Shown here: piece by piece, positions 22,506 to 33,879 of the stretch
Layout of the letters: each line of letters opens with the position of its first letter
Numbering within the stretch: position 1 is the first letter of the stretch
From: Neoceratodus forsteri
Taxonomy: Eukaryota; Chordata; Ceratodontiformes; Ceratodontidae
Length of the DNA: 64,000 nucleotides
Reading direction: 5' to 3'
Assembly: GCA_016271365.2 (NCBI GenBank)
Contig: CM057456.1
Span: 665,039,501 to 665,103,500, forward strand
Program-made: the position numbers and the translations under genes
Notes under the pieces: model-generated
What the model was told of the DNA's origin: nothing
What the model saw: the letters and a program-made list of their open reading frames with translations, nothing else
The model's database searches: none

Positions 22506-23150
22506 GCACAGACACACAGGAATGCTTGTAGGGACACAGGCACACAGACAGCACACACAGGTGAACTCACAGGCATGCAGACCCATGCCCACACCACACT
22601 GGAGCAGCACAGGCAGATGCACCCACCCACGTTGCCATGTGCAGGACACACATGACCGTACACAGGCTGGCTCACACACTGTACTGCCACAGGATGCGCA
22701 GCAGGACACAGGAGACCAGGTGGGACACACAGACAAGTGCGATTGGTGAGGAGTCATTACACACAGCAGTACAGCAGGCTGTGGCATGGATCAGACTGTA
22801 CAAGCTGGCACACAGGCAATGCCAGCACAGTGCTGCTCTCATCATGCCCACACCACATGGTCCAGCAGAACTGCCCACATACATGCTGGACATGACCCTG
22901 GTGTATGCAACAGCATACAAACAAGGCCATGCCCAGCCATGTGCGCAGCAGGCAACAGCAGCAGGTAACAGGACTGGGCAGCACAGTAGTCAGGACTACT
23001 GTGGGGAGCCACAGCTGCCACTGCCTTGTGGGCAGACATGACCCTGACTGTGTGGCAGGCACAGGCTGCTCAACAGCCACAGGTGGTGTCACCAACACAT
23101 TAATGGAGGTAGAGGCCTGAGAACATGACCAAGTCCTCATGGGTGTGTAC
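22503..23150. other. Harbinger interior, CA/TG-rich
   Basis: Reiterated CACAGGCA and GACACACAGG words extend out of the microsatellite to about 22,740. Several overlapping open frames on both strands are compositional (CA-rich codons). Probably untranslated DNA between two convergent Harbinger genes. Confidence 0.45.
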
Positions 23151-25666
23151 AGACTGGCAAACAGACTATTGTTGGGTATATCTAGGATGGGCATGGCAGT
23201 GGATGGCATCAGCCTTGCTGGGGTCATCAGACACTGTGACCATAGTGTCGATGTAGTGCCATGGGACATCCTGCATGCCCTGCTGCACCCAGTGGATGTC
23301 AGTGATGCAAAACCAGCAGCAATGGTCCTAGCTATAAGGTCCAGCAATGTGGTCGTGGCCTCCCGCAGTTACTGGATCTCACCAATCAGCTGAGCACATC
23401 CAATGTCCCCAAGCTCAGCCAGTTGATGCACCTCAGTGCATGTACCTCTGCCCCAAGCATTGCCTGGTTGTCCTTGGATGAACACAGCAGCCTGGTATGC
23501 TCATCCAGTCTGTCAGCGCCAGGTGTCTCATGGTGCTGCTGCTGACATGTTGGAGGGGTGGCGGCAAGCCGTGCAACATAGAAACATAGAATCTGATGTC
23601 AGATAAGGACTGCTTGGCCCACCTAGTCTGCCCATTTTCCTACCTAACGGATAAGCTGCAGATCCTAGTTAACCAACAGCCTACTTCCCCCTACCCCCTC
23701 ACTAGAATTGCCTTATGTCTGTTCCATGCATTCTTGAATTCCCCCACTGATTTTGACTCCATGACCTCCTCAGAAAGGCTGTTCCAGGCATCTACAACCC
23801 TCTCTGTAAAGAAATACTTCCTCACATTATCTCTGAGCCATCCCCCCTCTGTCTTCAAATTGTGCCCCCTTGTTCTTGCATATCTCTTTTTATGAAAGAA
23901 GTTACCCTCTTGGACTTTGTTGATTCCCTTGAGGTACTTGAAAGTTTCTATCATGTCCCCCCTCTCCCTCCTTTTCTTGAGGCTATACATATTAAGCACC
24001 TTTAGTCTTTCTTCATGTCTTCTGTTGCAGACCCTCCACCATTTTGGTTGCCCTCCTCTGGACAGCCTCCACCCTGTCTTTGTCTTTGTGGAGATGGGGT
24101 CTCCAGAACATCCCTTGACTGGGAATGCCAAACAGGCATCCATGGAGGTGGTAGGGAGTGATTGGGTGCTCCAATGGTGGACCCTGGGGAGGGCTACATA
24201 GTGACTCCTGCAGCCTGCTGCTGCATGCTAGCAGCCTGCTGGACCTGTTCTCCAGCACTGGTGCCCACACCAGCACCCCAGCCATGGCCAGCACCAGCAG
24301 TGGCATCACACACCACTGTGCAGCCATGGTGTGGAGGGCCTGAATGTTTGCCGTACCACCCATGCTGCCTGTCACCACCTGTGTTGACACCTGTCCCTGG
24401 GGTTGTGTGACTATTCCTGTGCTGCCCAGGATCAGGGAGAGGTCATCATTACTGTCACATGAGCCATTCTCCTGTGTTGCAGGTACAAGCACCAGTAGGT
24501 CATCTGGAAGAAGGAGGTCTGCCAATGGATCATCATCCCCTGGGCCAAGGAGCTGCATGAGTCCCATATCATTATGGCACCTCCGATCTGTGGCCACAAT
24601 GCCGGATGATGTGAATGGCATGGCATCATCAAGTCCAATGTCACCAGTATCATCCCGCACTGCACCCCTGAGACATGATGGAGCTAAAAGATGGAATGTG
24701 CAGTGTCACCGGTGACGTTGTTGTAGTGCATGTAATGTTGTGTGTTGTGCAATGTTCTCATGCATGACACAGGCATGCCAGGCCACACCAGCAGCTGTCT
24801 GTACAGCAGTTCATGACAGGTTGGCCATGCCACAGGCATAGCACAGGACATATTGACCACGATGTGTAGCCACACAAAGCTGTGTTGCACCTGCACATGG
24901 TCGGCAGGCATGGCACCCCCAATATGGCCTCCTCCCCCTGTCCATGCCCTGTGAAGTGTGTTGCAATGCTGAATGTGACCTCTGTGGTCCTGCATGCACT
25001 GATGCACAGCTGTAGGACATGTAGGGAGACATGCACCCCTGGACCCTGCACCACCTACCATTTCATGCCCCATGCAGCAGACACACTGCATTCATGGGAC
25101 AGAGGACATGCACGGTGTGCCCAGGTGTAGCATGCACCACACCATGCCACAACAGTCACAGGTGTGCAGCACATCCGCAATTTACTGGGCATGCTGGTGG
25201 TATGCACTTGCCTCCTCCCCACAACACCCACTGTCATATTCACAGTGCTGTGAGGGGCTGCCACCTGTCTGGCATCCTTCTTCCGGGACACCCTCAATGG
25301 CTGCCCAGCTGATGGTGGCTTCTACAAGCTCCTCCCCTGAGGACAGAACAGGTGCTGTAGCTGGTCCACCAACCTCCCTATTGTGGGATGCCCAAGGGCA
25401 GCAATCTTTTCCTTGATGAGCCTCCAGTCAGTGCCCATCTTCTTTCTGCACTCCTGTGTACTGCTGTTGTGGTGGCTGTGGGCATTGACATATGTTGCCA
25501 CCTCCTCCCACACAGTGGTATGGTTCTGCGTGGTCCCAGTGGCCCCACTCAGCAGGTCCTTCCTCACCAGATAGGCCTCAAATAGGGCCTGCTTTTCATC
25601 CTTTGTGAAATTTGACCTGTGCTTCCTGGTAGGCACCTGCTCCTCAGCTCCCTCTGACTCTGACAT
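23150..25666 (-). pseudogene. Harbinger-associated Myb/SANT-like DNA-binding protein, split by CR1
   Basis: Second gene of the Harbinger element, convergent with the transposase; such proteins help the nuclease bind transposon ends and enter the nucleus. First exon (25,322-25,666): an acidic start MSESEGAEEQ, a basic patch TRKHRSNFTKDEKQALFEAY, then VWEEVATYVNAHS and CRKKMGTDWRLIKEKIAAL. This is the trihelix Myb pattern (W..V....N......Q..KK..D.......) . A second block (24,120-24,660) is acidic and Leu/Gly rich. Beyond the CR1 insert the frame may resume with LREATTTLLDLIARTIAAGF near 23,350. Intron borders are inferred. Confidence 0.65.
23577..24113 (-). mobile_element. CR1 3' end inserted in the Harbinger Myb gene
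   Basis: Sense frame contains EERLKVLNMYSLKKRRERGD, IETFKYLKGINKVQEGNFFH, VDAWNSLSEEVMESKSVGEF and KNAWNRHKAI: the last ~130 residues of a CR1 reverse transcriptase, followed by the 3' UTR. It ends at ACATAGAAACATAGAATCTG, a distinct CR1 3' end. The frame is still open (150 codons), so this insertion is younger than the neighbouring CR1 copies. 5'-truncated, as usual for LINEs. Confidence 0.85.
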
Positions 25667-25940
25667 GATGTGACATGTGAAGAGTAGGATGGTGCAACGA
25701 TAAGCAGCATGGTAGCAGTCCATGACATAGTGCAGCATTGGCTCACAGCATAGCAGTAACAATGACCCGTCATAATGTGGACAGTATTACCTTAATGGCT
25801 GCAATACCTGTCAGTAACCAGTGCTGTGTGGTGGTGCTTTTATGGCCCAACTCATGCAAATGAGGCTGTGCACAACCAGTAATGAGATGCTAGTGTGAGC
25901 GACTGCACCTGGCATTGGCTGATGAGGCTATTTATATACT

Positions 25941-28900
25941 CTGGCTGAATATTGCAGAATTGCTCCTTGTGCAACGGACTGTGTTACGCACAATGCAAAT
26001 GCACTGGAGCAATCCACAGGTGCAATACTGGTGCATGCGTGATGCACATTAGCGCATGTGCCATGTGCGAAGGCAGCAGGGCACTGTCCTGTGACACATA
26101 TTGCGCAGCCAATTGCACTGCACATGCCTGTCTTGTCATGCATGCAACCATGGGTGCACGGATGCACAGTGGTGATGTACCATGCACCTGGCCCTGCTGC
26201 GCACTGCCATTGACTGTGCACAGGCGGTCACTGCGCCATTGCCATGTAGCATATGTGGCGACGCATGCCCTTCACAGCATTGCAGCTACGCTGACCTATA
26301 TGTACGCAGGTTGCAGACATAATCCTGAAATGCTGTCCAGACTTCTGGTGATGCGCATGTGTGATATTGCGTGATAGGCCATGGTTGTGTACATCAATCG
26401 CTCATCTACATGCTGTGTGATCATGTGCTGTGTGTTCCTGTTGTGCATGTGGTGCAGTAGTGCTACATGTGATTTCAGTGTACACCACATTGCTCAGGAC
26501 AATTAGTGATCTGTGAGCTGTTATGGCATGGTTGGTTGAACACCTGGATGGGCCAGGATCTTGTCAGATATCAAAATGGCCAACCTGGTGGCATTGGTGG
26601 AGCCAACTGTTTGGGGCAGGGGATCTGCAGGAGGCCTGGTCCCAGATATGTGCCCATGTGGCAGAGGGACTGGAGTGGCACACAGGTGTTGCCCGGATGG
26701 GGGAGCAGTGTCGCCACCAATACAGGGACCTGTGGTACTGTGACCCTGAGCAGCTGAGGAGGCTGCAGGACCATGCATGCCATGGTTCCATCTCACAACC
26801 AGGTAAATGTCTCTGTGCATTGTGCATGCTGCCACTGTTCAGCATTCATGCAACTGAGTGTGCTGCATGTGCGTCTGCACCTGCACACAGGGGGCCTGGC
26901 ACTGGCAGTGTGTGTGCATACAGTGTTGTGGCATTGCTGTGCTATGTGTGCCTGTGTGTTACATGGTGCCAGTGGCCTCAGCATCATAGCCCTTACCCTG
27001 GCCAGGGTCACTGTCTGGCCTGTGTGGGTGGGGGGTTGAGTGTCTGTTCATGGCATGCCACTCATGTTCCTTTTTGTATGTTTCTTCCACTGGGCTGGAG
27101 ATGTGCAAGAGGGCCAGGGAGGCCACCACTCGGGTGGACCAGTGCCCTGATGATAGTGCTGTGACAGGACCAGCGCAATGGGCGGCAGGTGAGTGTATGC
27201 TGTCTGTATCAGCCATTATTGCAGAGTTTGGGATGGGTGGAGCTGGTAGTCCTCCAGGGCACTGCTGCCATGTGGGGCTATGGTGTTTGTTGGCGCACCG
27301 TCACTGCTTCCTATGATGGTCAGCAATGTGGGTGGCCCCATCATGCATGTGGCCTCTGTGTGGTGGCATCCTGTTGCTGTCACTGGTGGTGTGTGTGTGT
27401 CCCATGGCACATGCATGCTGCTGCTGGCCAGATCCTATATTGCCCATGGGGCAGTGGTCTCATGCTGTGGGGCACCTGTGCACAGGAGTGGGTGCATGGT
27501 GCTCTATGGCATTCCACTCAGTATGTATGTGGGATGCTGCCCTGGGCTGCTGTGGCTGTCCACTGTGCACATGCTGTTGGTGGCATTGTCTATGGGGGGG
27601 CACTGCTGCTGTCCTATGCACACACAGACCTTGGTGGGGGGAACTATCTGCTGTGTGGGGCCTGTCACTTAGTGTCTGTTCTGTGTTTCCCTTTCATAGG
27701 GTGTCCTGGCCAGGTAGTGGATGAAGGTGTGTCAACATCCTCAGCGGTGGACTACTTCAATTACAGTGCCTCAAACAAATGTACTGTATCACACATCTGG
27801 CTGAGCTGAAGACAGTTGGCAGCTATCAGGGAGTTGGTGGTGGAGGTCCACAGGGTGCGTTTGGCATTGAGATGGCTACAGTGACAGCCAATGGACATTG
27901 ACCATCCCCTTCCCATTTCACCCTCCCCTGCCCACCAACCCACTTGGACTGTTATGTGTGTTCCCCTGTACTCCCTTCAATGCCCCCTGAACATACCATT
28001 TGGTACGCCTATTTAAGTTGAAGAGTGTTTTGTCCCTTTGCCCATTCTTGTGTTTGCCCTGTTGGCACCTCTGTATCTGTTTGTATTACTTTGTTTTAAC
28101 TTTTATGTAAAGAGTTTTGTACCACGTGCTCATGTGTTTCTTTATCTCCTTTGCATGCATGCTGCTGCACTGTGCTGCTGTTGTTCATTGCTGTGGTTAG
28201 GGAGGTCACTATCTGCACCCGAGCACCCCGCAGTGCAGTTCTGTTGGGTGTATAGTGGCCTGTGTGTCACTTTCCTGTGTGTCATGGTACCTAGGGTGTG
28301 GGCTCTGCACCTCCTCTGTGCATGGCATGGTGCCTTGTGCCCCTGTCTACCTGTGCAGGACTGTACACTCCCAGCCATGTTGCCCACCCCAGTGACACTG
28401 TGCTGTGTGGTGCTGTGTCCTGTCTCCATGTGTGTCTGTGTGGCACGTGTGACATGCAGCCTGTTACCTGTGTGGTGGGTGGCTGTAGCACACTGTACTT
28501 GCATGGTGCCTTCACACAGTGGCTGTGGCATCTACATGTCCTGTGTTGGCTGTTGGGACCATGGCCGTGGAATGCCCAGTCCCTGCAGCTGTCTGTTCCA
28601 TGGGTGTTCCCTGCTATGTCACATTGGTCACCAGGGTCTGTGTGGGGCTGTGTTCATTTTCCATTGCCATTGGGGTCTGTACCTGTCCAGTACCCCATGC
28701 CCATTGTCTCCTTGTGGTTCACCCCTACTTCCACTTCCATGCTACTGTGCCCTTGCGCAGCCTTACCTGTGTTCCCTTATGCATGGTGCTCCTTGCTCCA
28801 CCTGCTATTTTTAGCATGCACACTTGCTCCTGCACAATTCAGGTTGCATGTCTGTTTGTGCAATGATGCATTTGTGCTATATTCAGTGTATTTTGTGCAG

Positions 28901-29012
28901 GTGCATTTCTGTGACGCATCCACTGAATATTGCATATATTTCCTATGGCACATCTGGATTGCACTGCACATCCCATTGTGCATGTTCAGGGCACACTTTT
29001 GAATATCTAGCC
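25941..29012 (+). mobile_element. Probable second Harbinger-type element
   Basis: The right end reads TTTTGAATATCTAGCCC, inverse GGGCTAGATATTCAAAA. A looser mirror (GGCTGAATATTGCAGAATTG) begins at 25,941. The two subterminal zones share a TGCA/GTGCA-rich style. Between them lies a plus-strand spliced Myb-like gene (next entry) and, at 27,950-29,000, a long TG/CC-rich 3' region with cysteine-rich shadow frames. A third GGGCCAGACATTCAAAG terminus is at 61,981. Element limits are inferred from these partial termini. Confidence 0.45.
26560..27900 (+). pseudogene. Second Myb-like gene with visible introns
   Basis: Exon a (to 26,802) encodes LVALVEPTVWG in one frame, then LQEAWSQICAHVAEGLEWHT and RMGEQCRHQYRDLW in another. 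This is a Myb/SANT-like helix pattern with QCR.RY.DL, ending at donor CAG/GTAAATG. Exon b (about 27,101-27,188) encodes EMCKRAREATTRVDQCPDDS and ends at donor CAG/GTGAGTG. Exon c begins after TTCCCTTTCATAG (27,699) and ends near 27,900. A frameshift between LVALVEP and LQEAW makes it non-functional as it stands. The clean splice sites suggest it was a spliced transposon gene. Confidence 0.5.
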
Positions 29013-29014
29013 CT

Positions 29015-29345
29015 TGGTGTAAAAATATTAAAAAAACAATAAAGTTATGAGTCTGTGTTGAATGTTGTGAATGTAGGCTCGTAACTTTGGTAGCTTTCAA
29101 TATTTTTACCCCAAATTTACAACATAGCTGTTTCTTTATAGCACCTCATGAATGTGACAGCTGTAAATTTTCAACTCCTGGGCAAAATGCATTTATGTGC
29201 CTTGAAACTTGGTTTTGCAGTCCCTGTGCAAAATCACCTTTAGGCCAGGAGTTGAACATTTTCTCTGCCATTCTTCATGAGACAGGGTCTTAACAAGGCT
29301 ATGTTGAAAATTTGGTGTAAAAATATTAAAAAACTAATTTTCAGT
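29015..29345. repeat. Hairpin-type repeat, one unit
   Basis: GTGTAAAAATATTAAAAAAC at 29,019 and again near 29,314 flank a unit with internal mirror: CCTCATGAATGTGACAGCTG ... CTTCATGAGACAGGGTC, around a centre with AAATCACCTTTAGGCC. Same architecture as the tandem units at 32.2-32.97 and 57.85-58.69 kb. Directly follows the Harbinger right end. Confidence 0.6.
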
Positions 29346-29349
29346 ATTT

Positions 29350-29645
29350 TTACCCCACATTCTTTTGCTGCAGCACTAATGGTGCTTGCCAGATTTTGTT
29401 CATAAATTGGAGTAACAGAATCCCTTTTTCATTCCTGGGAAACTATACCCGATTCATAAGATTTTTTAATCAGTGTCATGAAGGGCTGGCACAGGGATGA
29501 TACAAGTGTTTTAATGAATAATGGATAAAACCCATCTGGGCCCTGAGAGGAGTTGGGTCTTACACTATTTAACTCTGTAAAGACTTCCTCTTTAGTGTAG
29601 TGATGTATACTACTCCCATACTGTTTCTCAGTTATTCTTTTTGTA
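29350..29645 (-). pseudogene. CR1 reverse transcriptase fragment
   Basis: Sense frame: EEVFTELNSVRPNSSQGPDG, FYPLFIKTLVSSLCQPFMTL, IKKSYESGIVSQE, stop, VTPIYE. This is the SPGPDGI...WK.A.V.PI block of a CR1 ORF2. Short, one stop, both ends truncated. Confidence 0.75.
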
Positions 29646-29689
29646 TTTTTTCTGTTAAAAACAGTACAAAAATACTAATTTAAGGCTTC

Positions 29690-30645
29690 AACTATGTTAA
29701 AGCACAAACTTTGCACTTTACTAACTTTGCAACCAATTAATGGATTTGCACAAAAATTGGCATGCACAGACCCATTGGTAGATCTCTTGACATTGTAAGT
29801 TTCATTCCGGTTGGATGTGTGTGTGGATTCTGAGATTCGAACAGTGCAAACTCCACTTTTTTTATTTAGCTTTTTGGTCCCTGTCACCTCCACCCACCTA
29901 CTGGCGATGAGGACATATATGTATTTTTACAGATTTTCTCCCCTGAGCCCCCCAGGCCATGGCACATGGCCATGTGAGTGTGTGGAGGCATGCTTCACAC
30001 CCTGTGGCCCCTTTCACCTCCTGATGCTTTTGCAGCCCCTTCTCTGCCTACACTACCCACTGGACCTCCACCCAGTGGGAGTGGAACTATGAGGGGTGCA
30101 TACCCACCCTCACCACCCTCAGGAGAGGAAAGCTGCCCACTGGCATGCTCAATTAAGCTTTTTCCACCCCCCCACACTGGCACCTTGATGACCTGAGGTC
30201 ATTCCAAACTCAGGTCACTGGCATAGTGGGAGGTAAGGCATCCAGTGCCTCAACCCTCAGTGTCATCAGGGCCGGCTAAATGTAGCTCCTTTTTGCAGTT
30301 TTTTCATGATCACCTTGTGACCAGACAGTGTGGAATTTTGTTGTGATATTTTTAATGGTAGAAAGACCTTGGGTAACAGAGCTGCCATGCTTCGTTTGGT
30401 GAAAAAATATTTATCTGTTGCAAAGTTATTCAGTTTTTAAGTTCCCATTATTTCCTATGGGAAGATGACATTCCAGGATAGAGGTAAAATGTTTGACAAA
30501 AGATTTGATCTTGTGAAAAAGGATTCATTCTCATGAAAAAGGATTCATTCTCACAAGACCAGTTCCTTTTTTGTGAGGGAAAAATCTTTTTTTGTGAGCC
30601 GCCATATTGATTTTTTCCACCAACTAAAAAGTATGAAAAATACAT
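29690..30645 (-). repeat. Inverted composite-repeat tail, split by a retroposon
   Basis: 29,690-29,855 matches the start of the inverted tail (ACTTTGCAACCAATTAATGG, then TTGGTAGATCTCTTGACATT). 30,290-30,640 matches its end (TTCGTTTGGTGAAAAAATAT, TTCCCATTATTTCCTATGGG). The block that follows holds three or four copies of ATTCATTCTCATGAAAAAGG-like words in place of GATCAAAGAAT, then GCCGCCATATTG. Between the two halves sits an old copy of the 5.8-kb retroposon. Confidence 0.6.
29858..30288 (-). mobile_element. Second copy of the poly(A) retroposon
   Basis: Sense head GACACTGAGGGTTGAGGCAC, body with TGAGCATGCCAGTGGGCAGC and TTTCCTCTCCTGAGGG, tail AAATAAAAAAAGT. These parts occur in the same order as in 5,808-6,378. 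Diverged. Target duplication not convincingly visible. Confidence 0.55.
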
Positions 30646-30960
30646 TAAAATGTTGTAATTTTACAACTCAGACACCAGAACCTAGCTAAACAAGCCCAGT
30701 TTTGCTAGATTCTGATGTTTGTTTGTAAAAATTAGGGCCAGAAATGCATTGTCTATGTACCAAAAAGCCCAGGTGCTCAGCTTAGCAAGAAGAGCCTTTC
30801 CCTGCATTCTCTATATGAGAACAGCAGATTTTCTTGACTTCTGCTGCTGCAGCTGATCTCCTGCTGTCAGCTGCAGTGTGAGCTGTAAACCTCCCTACCA
30901 TTTTGCTGGTGTTTGATGGTGTAACCCCCCCCACGCACACTCATACACTATCCCCATAAA
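30646..30960. other. Non-coding, nothing recognised
   Basis: No gene or repeat identified. Short CAGCTG-rich stretch near 30,845-30,890. Confidence 0.4.
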
Positions 30961-30961
30961 T

Positions 30962-31660
30962 ATTGTGCATGTAAGCACCACGCACAAAAATGAATAGTCA
31001 AGTGGTGCCCCCAAAAGAAAAACAAAATTAATCTGCCCTCCTTACAGTAACTTCATCTAAACACCATCATGTGCTGCAGCCTTATTGGGGCTTGGAGCTG
31101 AGCGAATTTGATTTAAGCACTACACACTAACCACTAACATGAATGTAGACAAGTGGTGATCCCGAAAGAAAAACAAAATTAAGTCAGCCTCCTTCCAGTG
31201 ACTTCATCTAAACACGCTCATGCACAGCAGCCTAAAGGGTGGTCGGAGCTGAAAGAACTTGCACATTAAAATGAATATAGTCAAGCATTGCCACCAAAAT
31301 AAAAACAATCAAACATTAACTGAAAAGGTCAAGAAAAGTGCTTTTATGCCCCTCCCCATCCATGTGATAAGCAATATTAAATGTTATTTATATATCCTTT
31401 TTTCCCTCAGAAACACTGTAGGATGATCGCAGTAAAACACAGCTGCTAGAAACTTTTTCTTGTTTGTTTGGGGGGGTCCACTCCCCGCTCCCCTCATCCA
31501 TGGTATCTAAATACAACTTTACTATTTCATTTTGTAGTCCAATTAATCTTGTTTTTCTTTCGTGGGCACTTCTTGACTCTATTCATTACCATGTGTGGTG
31601 CTTACATGTACAAGTGTGAAGACCAGCTTGCTCAGCTCCAACCTTCATTTAGGCTGTAGT
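30962..31660. mobile_element. Foldback element with internally repeated left arm
   Basis: CATGTAAGCACCACGCAC near 30,968 is mirrored by GTGTGGTGCTTACATGTAC near 31,592, and GGAGCTGAGCGAA by TTGCTCAGCTCC. Within the left arm the words CAAGTGGTG..CC.AAAGAAAAACAAAATTAA recur at 30,998 and 31,150, and weakly at 31,281 (period 130-150 bp). No coding capacity. Confidence 0.55.
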
Positions 31661-31734
31661 GTATAAGAAAATACCTTAGTTATGTTAAGCTTCAGTATTG
31701 CTTGATTTTTATATATTTATATAATCTGACACCG

Positions 31735-32175
31735 GGATGCCCATCCCTAATGTCAGATGCCTGCCCCCACAGCCCATTGTTTTATTCAATTGTAGCCCAC
31801 ATTGGAGGGCCCAATCTCTACATTTAGAAACTCCCTACTCAACAGTGTGGGACACTGAGGAGACCACCCCGTGTCCCAATGGGTTTATTGGTACCTGCAA
31901 AAGGAAAACCATCCCCCAACATATTTTTGTTTTTCACCTGAAACAAAGAAAATTGTCCCTCGTTGTTGCCTCTGACCCCCTTTCCCATCCCAACCCTTCC
32001 ACTGAGCACCCACCTCCCCACACCCCCTTACCCTATGCTTATCAGCCAATGTCAAATGCTGTCATCTTCTGTGGACTGAGACATGTCTGCACTTTTCAAA
32101 GTCGAACTGCGAACTGAAGAATAAAGGTTAGTAAAGTATAATGTATTTCAATAAAGTTTTGAACTTACGTTCATA
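31735..32175 (+). repeat. Element R1, second copy
   Basis: Shares with 16.33-17.17 kb, in order: AAAGGAAAACCATCCCCC, CCACTGAGCACCCACCTCC, ACTTTTCAAAGTCGAAC, GAACTGAAGAATAAAGG, TGTATTTCAATAAAGTTTTG. Here it runs straight into hairpin repeats at TTCATAACTTTGCC, where the 16-kb copy ends. Confidence 0.65.
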
Positions 32176-32972
32176 ACTTTGCCATTTTTTTGAAATTTTT
32201 TCACCAAATTTCCAGCATGGCCTTTTTGGGACCCACCTCATGAACACTTACACTGTCATTTAGTTAATCGGCCCCAGAAGGTGATTTTGCAGTCATAGCA
32301 TGAAATCACCTTTCAGGATAGAATAATGAAATTTCACTACCAGTGTTTATGTAGTGGGCCCCCAAAAAGGCTTTGTTGAAAATTTAGTGAAAAAAATCCT
32401 AAAAATGGGCGAGTTATGAGTATTCGTTGACATTTTTCTACACATGTGCAGAACTTTGGTAATTTTCAGTATTTTGACTCCAAATTTTCGACATAGCCAT
32501 TTTTTCACACCACCCAAAGAACAGTACAGTTGTCATTTTTCACATCTTGTCCAAAATGTGTTTTCACTCCTGTGGCACAGAATGGCATTTTGGCATGCAT
32601 TTGAAAATTTTAAACTATGGAGTTTATGAGGTGGGGTCATAAGAAGACAATGTTAAAAAATGATGGGTCAACGTATGAAAAAATGCCAAAGTTATGACCA
32701 TTCATTGCAATTTTGCTACACACACTCATAACTTTGGAAATTGTACATATTTTGACCCTAGGTTTTCCACACAGCCTTCTTATTACCACACTTCATGTAT
32801 GTCACAATTGCCATTTTTCAAATCCTGCCCAAAATGTGTTTTCACACATGTGGCACAGAATGGCATTGCAGTCGAGCAGAATTACGTTTTAATGGGGATT
32901 CAAAAATTTTTGGTGCCAGGTACATGAGGTGGGGTAATAAGATGGCTATGCTGACAAATTCGGTCACTGTTG
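32160..32972. repeat. Tandem hairpin repeats next to R1, about 275 bp
   Basis: Three diverged units, recognised by ATTTTCGACATAGCC, TGTCATTTTTCACATC and AATGTGTTTTCAC.C.TGTGG at steps near 275 bp. Within each, CTCATGAAC..T.ACTGTCATT is mirrored by a ..TTTATGAGGTGGGGTC word. Truncated at 32,972 by a CR1 insertion. Confidence 0.6.
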
Positions 32973-32974
32973 TC

Positions 32975-33845
32975 CTATAAATGGAAGTGCAGGGTGCAGA
33001 GATCCCTGTGCTTCCACAGCTACATACATATACACATCTAGGGAGAGAATGGGCAGTACTTAATGAGATGCAGTTCAATGTTGAGAAATGTGTAATCCTA
33101 CATTTTGCATTGAAAAACCAAAAATATAAATATATCCTAGGAAATGAGATTTTATGCATGGCTACATCAGAACGAGACTTAGGGATTACAATAAATAATT
33201 CCTTCTTATTTTCAGAACATTGTCGCCAGGTGTCTTTCAAGGCAAGAGGTCTCATCAAAAGAATCAAAATAACTTTTATTTGCAAGATAGAACAGTGTAT
33301 TATTCCCTTGTATAGGGCCTTTGTTAGGCCATTACTAGACTATGGGTCACCCTTCTGGTCTCCTTATCATATGAAAGACATTAAAATGATTGAAGGGGTA
33401 CAACATTCGGTAACCAAATTAATCCCTAACCTTGATGGAATACCTTATGATCATAGACTAAAAAAAACTGGGTTGCATTCTCTTGAACAAAGAAGACAGA
33501 GAGGAGATTTATTATTTTTATATAAAATATTGCAATCATCAGACCTAATGACACAATGCGGACTGGAGGTTAGTAAAAATCAGAGCAACCTCAGATCACA
33601 TGGTAAAAAATTGGTTATATCCCAAGTAAATACTAAGAAAAGAGACAACTTCTTTACTATTAGAAGTGTAAAGACCTGAAACAGACTTTCGCGAAGAGTG
33701 GAAGCTGATGGGATTAACAGGTTTAAATATCTATTAGACAAACAGTATTATACAGAGGGAAAATGGTTTGATGATGCCCACAAGTGCGGGGCACAATACA
33801 AATGAGCAAATAGATCCCTTTTGTCCTATATATCCTAGTAATCCT
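32975..33845 (+). pseudogene. CR1-type LINE, RT C-terminal end
   Basis: One open frame of about 230 codons: NEMQFNVEKCVILHFALKN, ERDLGITINNSFLFSEHC, LYRAFVRPLLDYGSPFWSPY, IEGVQHSVTKLI and HSLEQRRQRGDLLFLYKIL, ending TKKRDNFFTIRSVKT. These are the thumb and C-terminal domains of a CR1 ORF2. 5'-truncated into hairpin repeats. The intact frame makes it one of the younger CR1 pieces. Confidence 0.87.
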
Positions 33846-33879
33846 AGAAAGCAAATAAGAGTACTATTACACTATCTCA

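Noticed and set aside
22275..22787. Thr/His-repeat and Val/Cys-repeat frames
   Set aside because: Translation of the (CA)n microsatellite and its CA-rich flank.
27189..27809. 206-codon frame running across the Myb-like gene's intron
   Set aside because: It crosses strong splice sites and consists of Cys/Trp/Gly-rich intronic translation; overlapping frames are open too.
28038..29002. Two long overlapping frames (258 and 234 codons), Cys/Leu-rich, could look like a membrane protein
   Set aside because: TG/CC-rich composition leaves several overlapping frames open at once; no domain, signal or splice context; inside a Harbinger-type 3' region.
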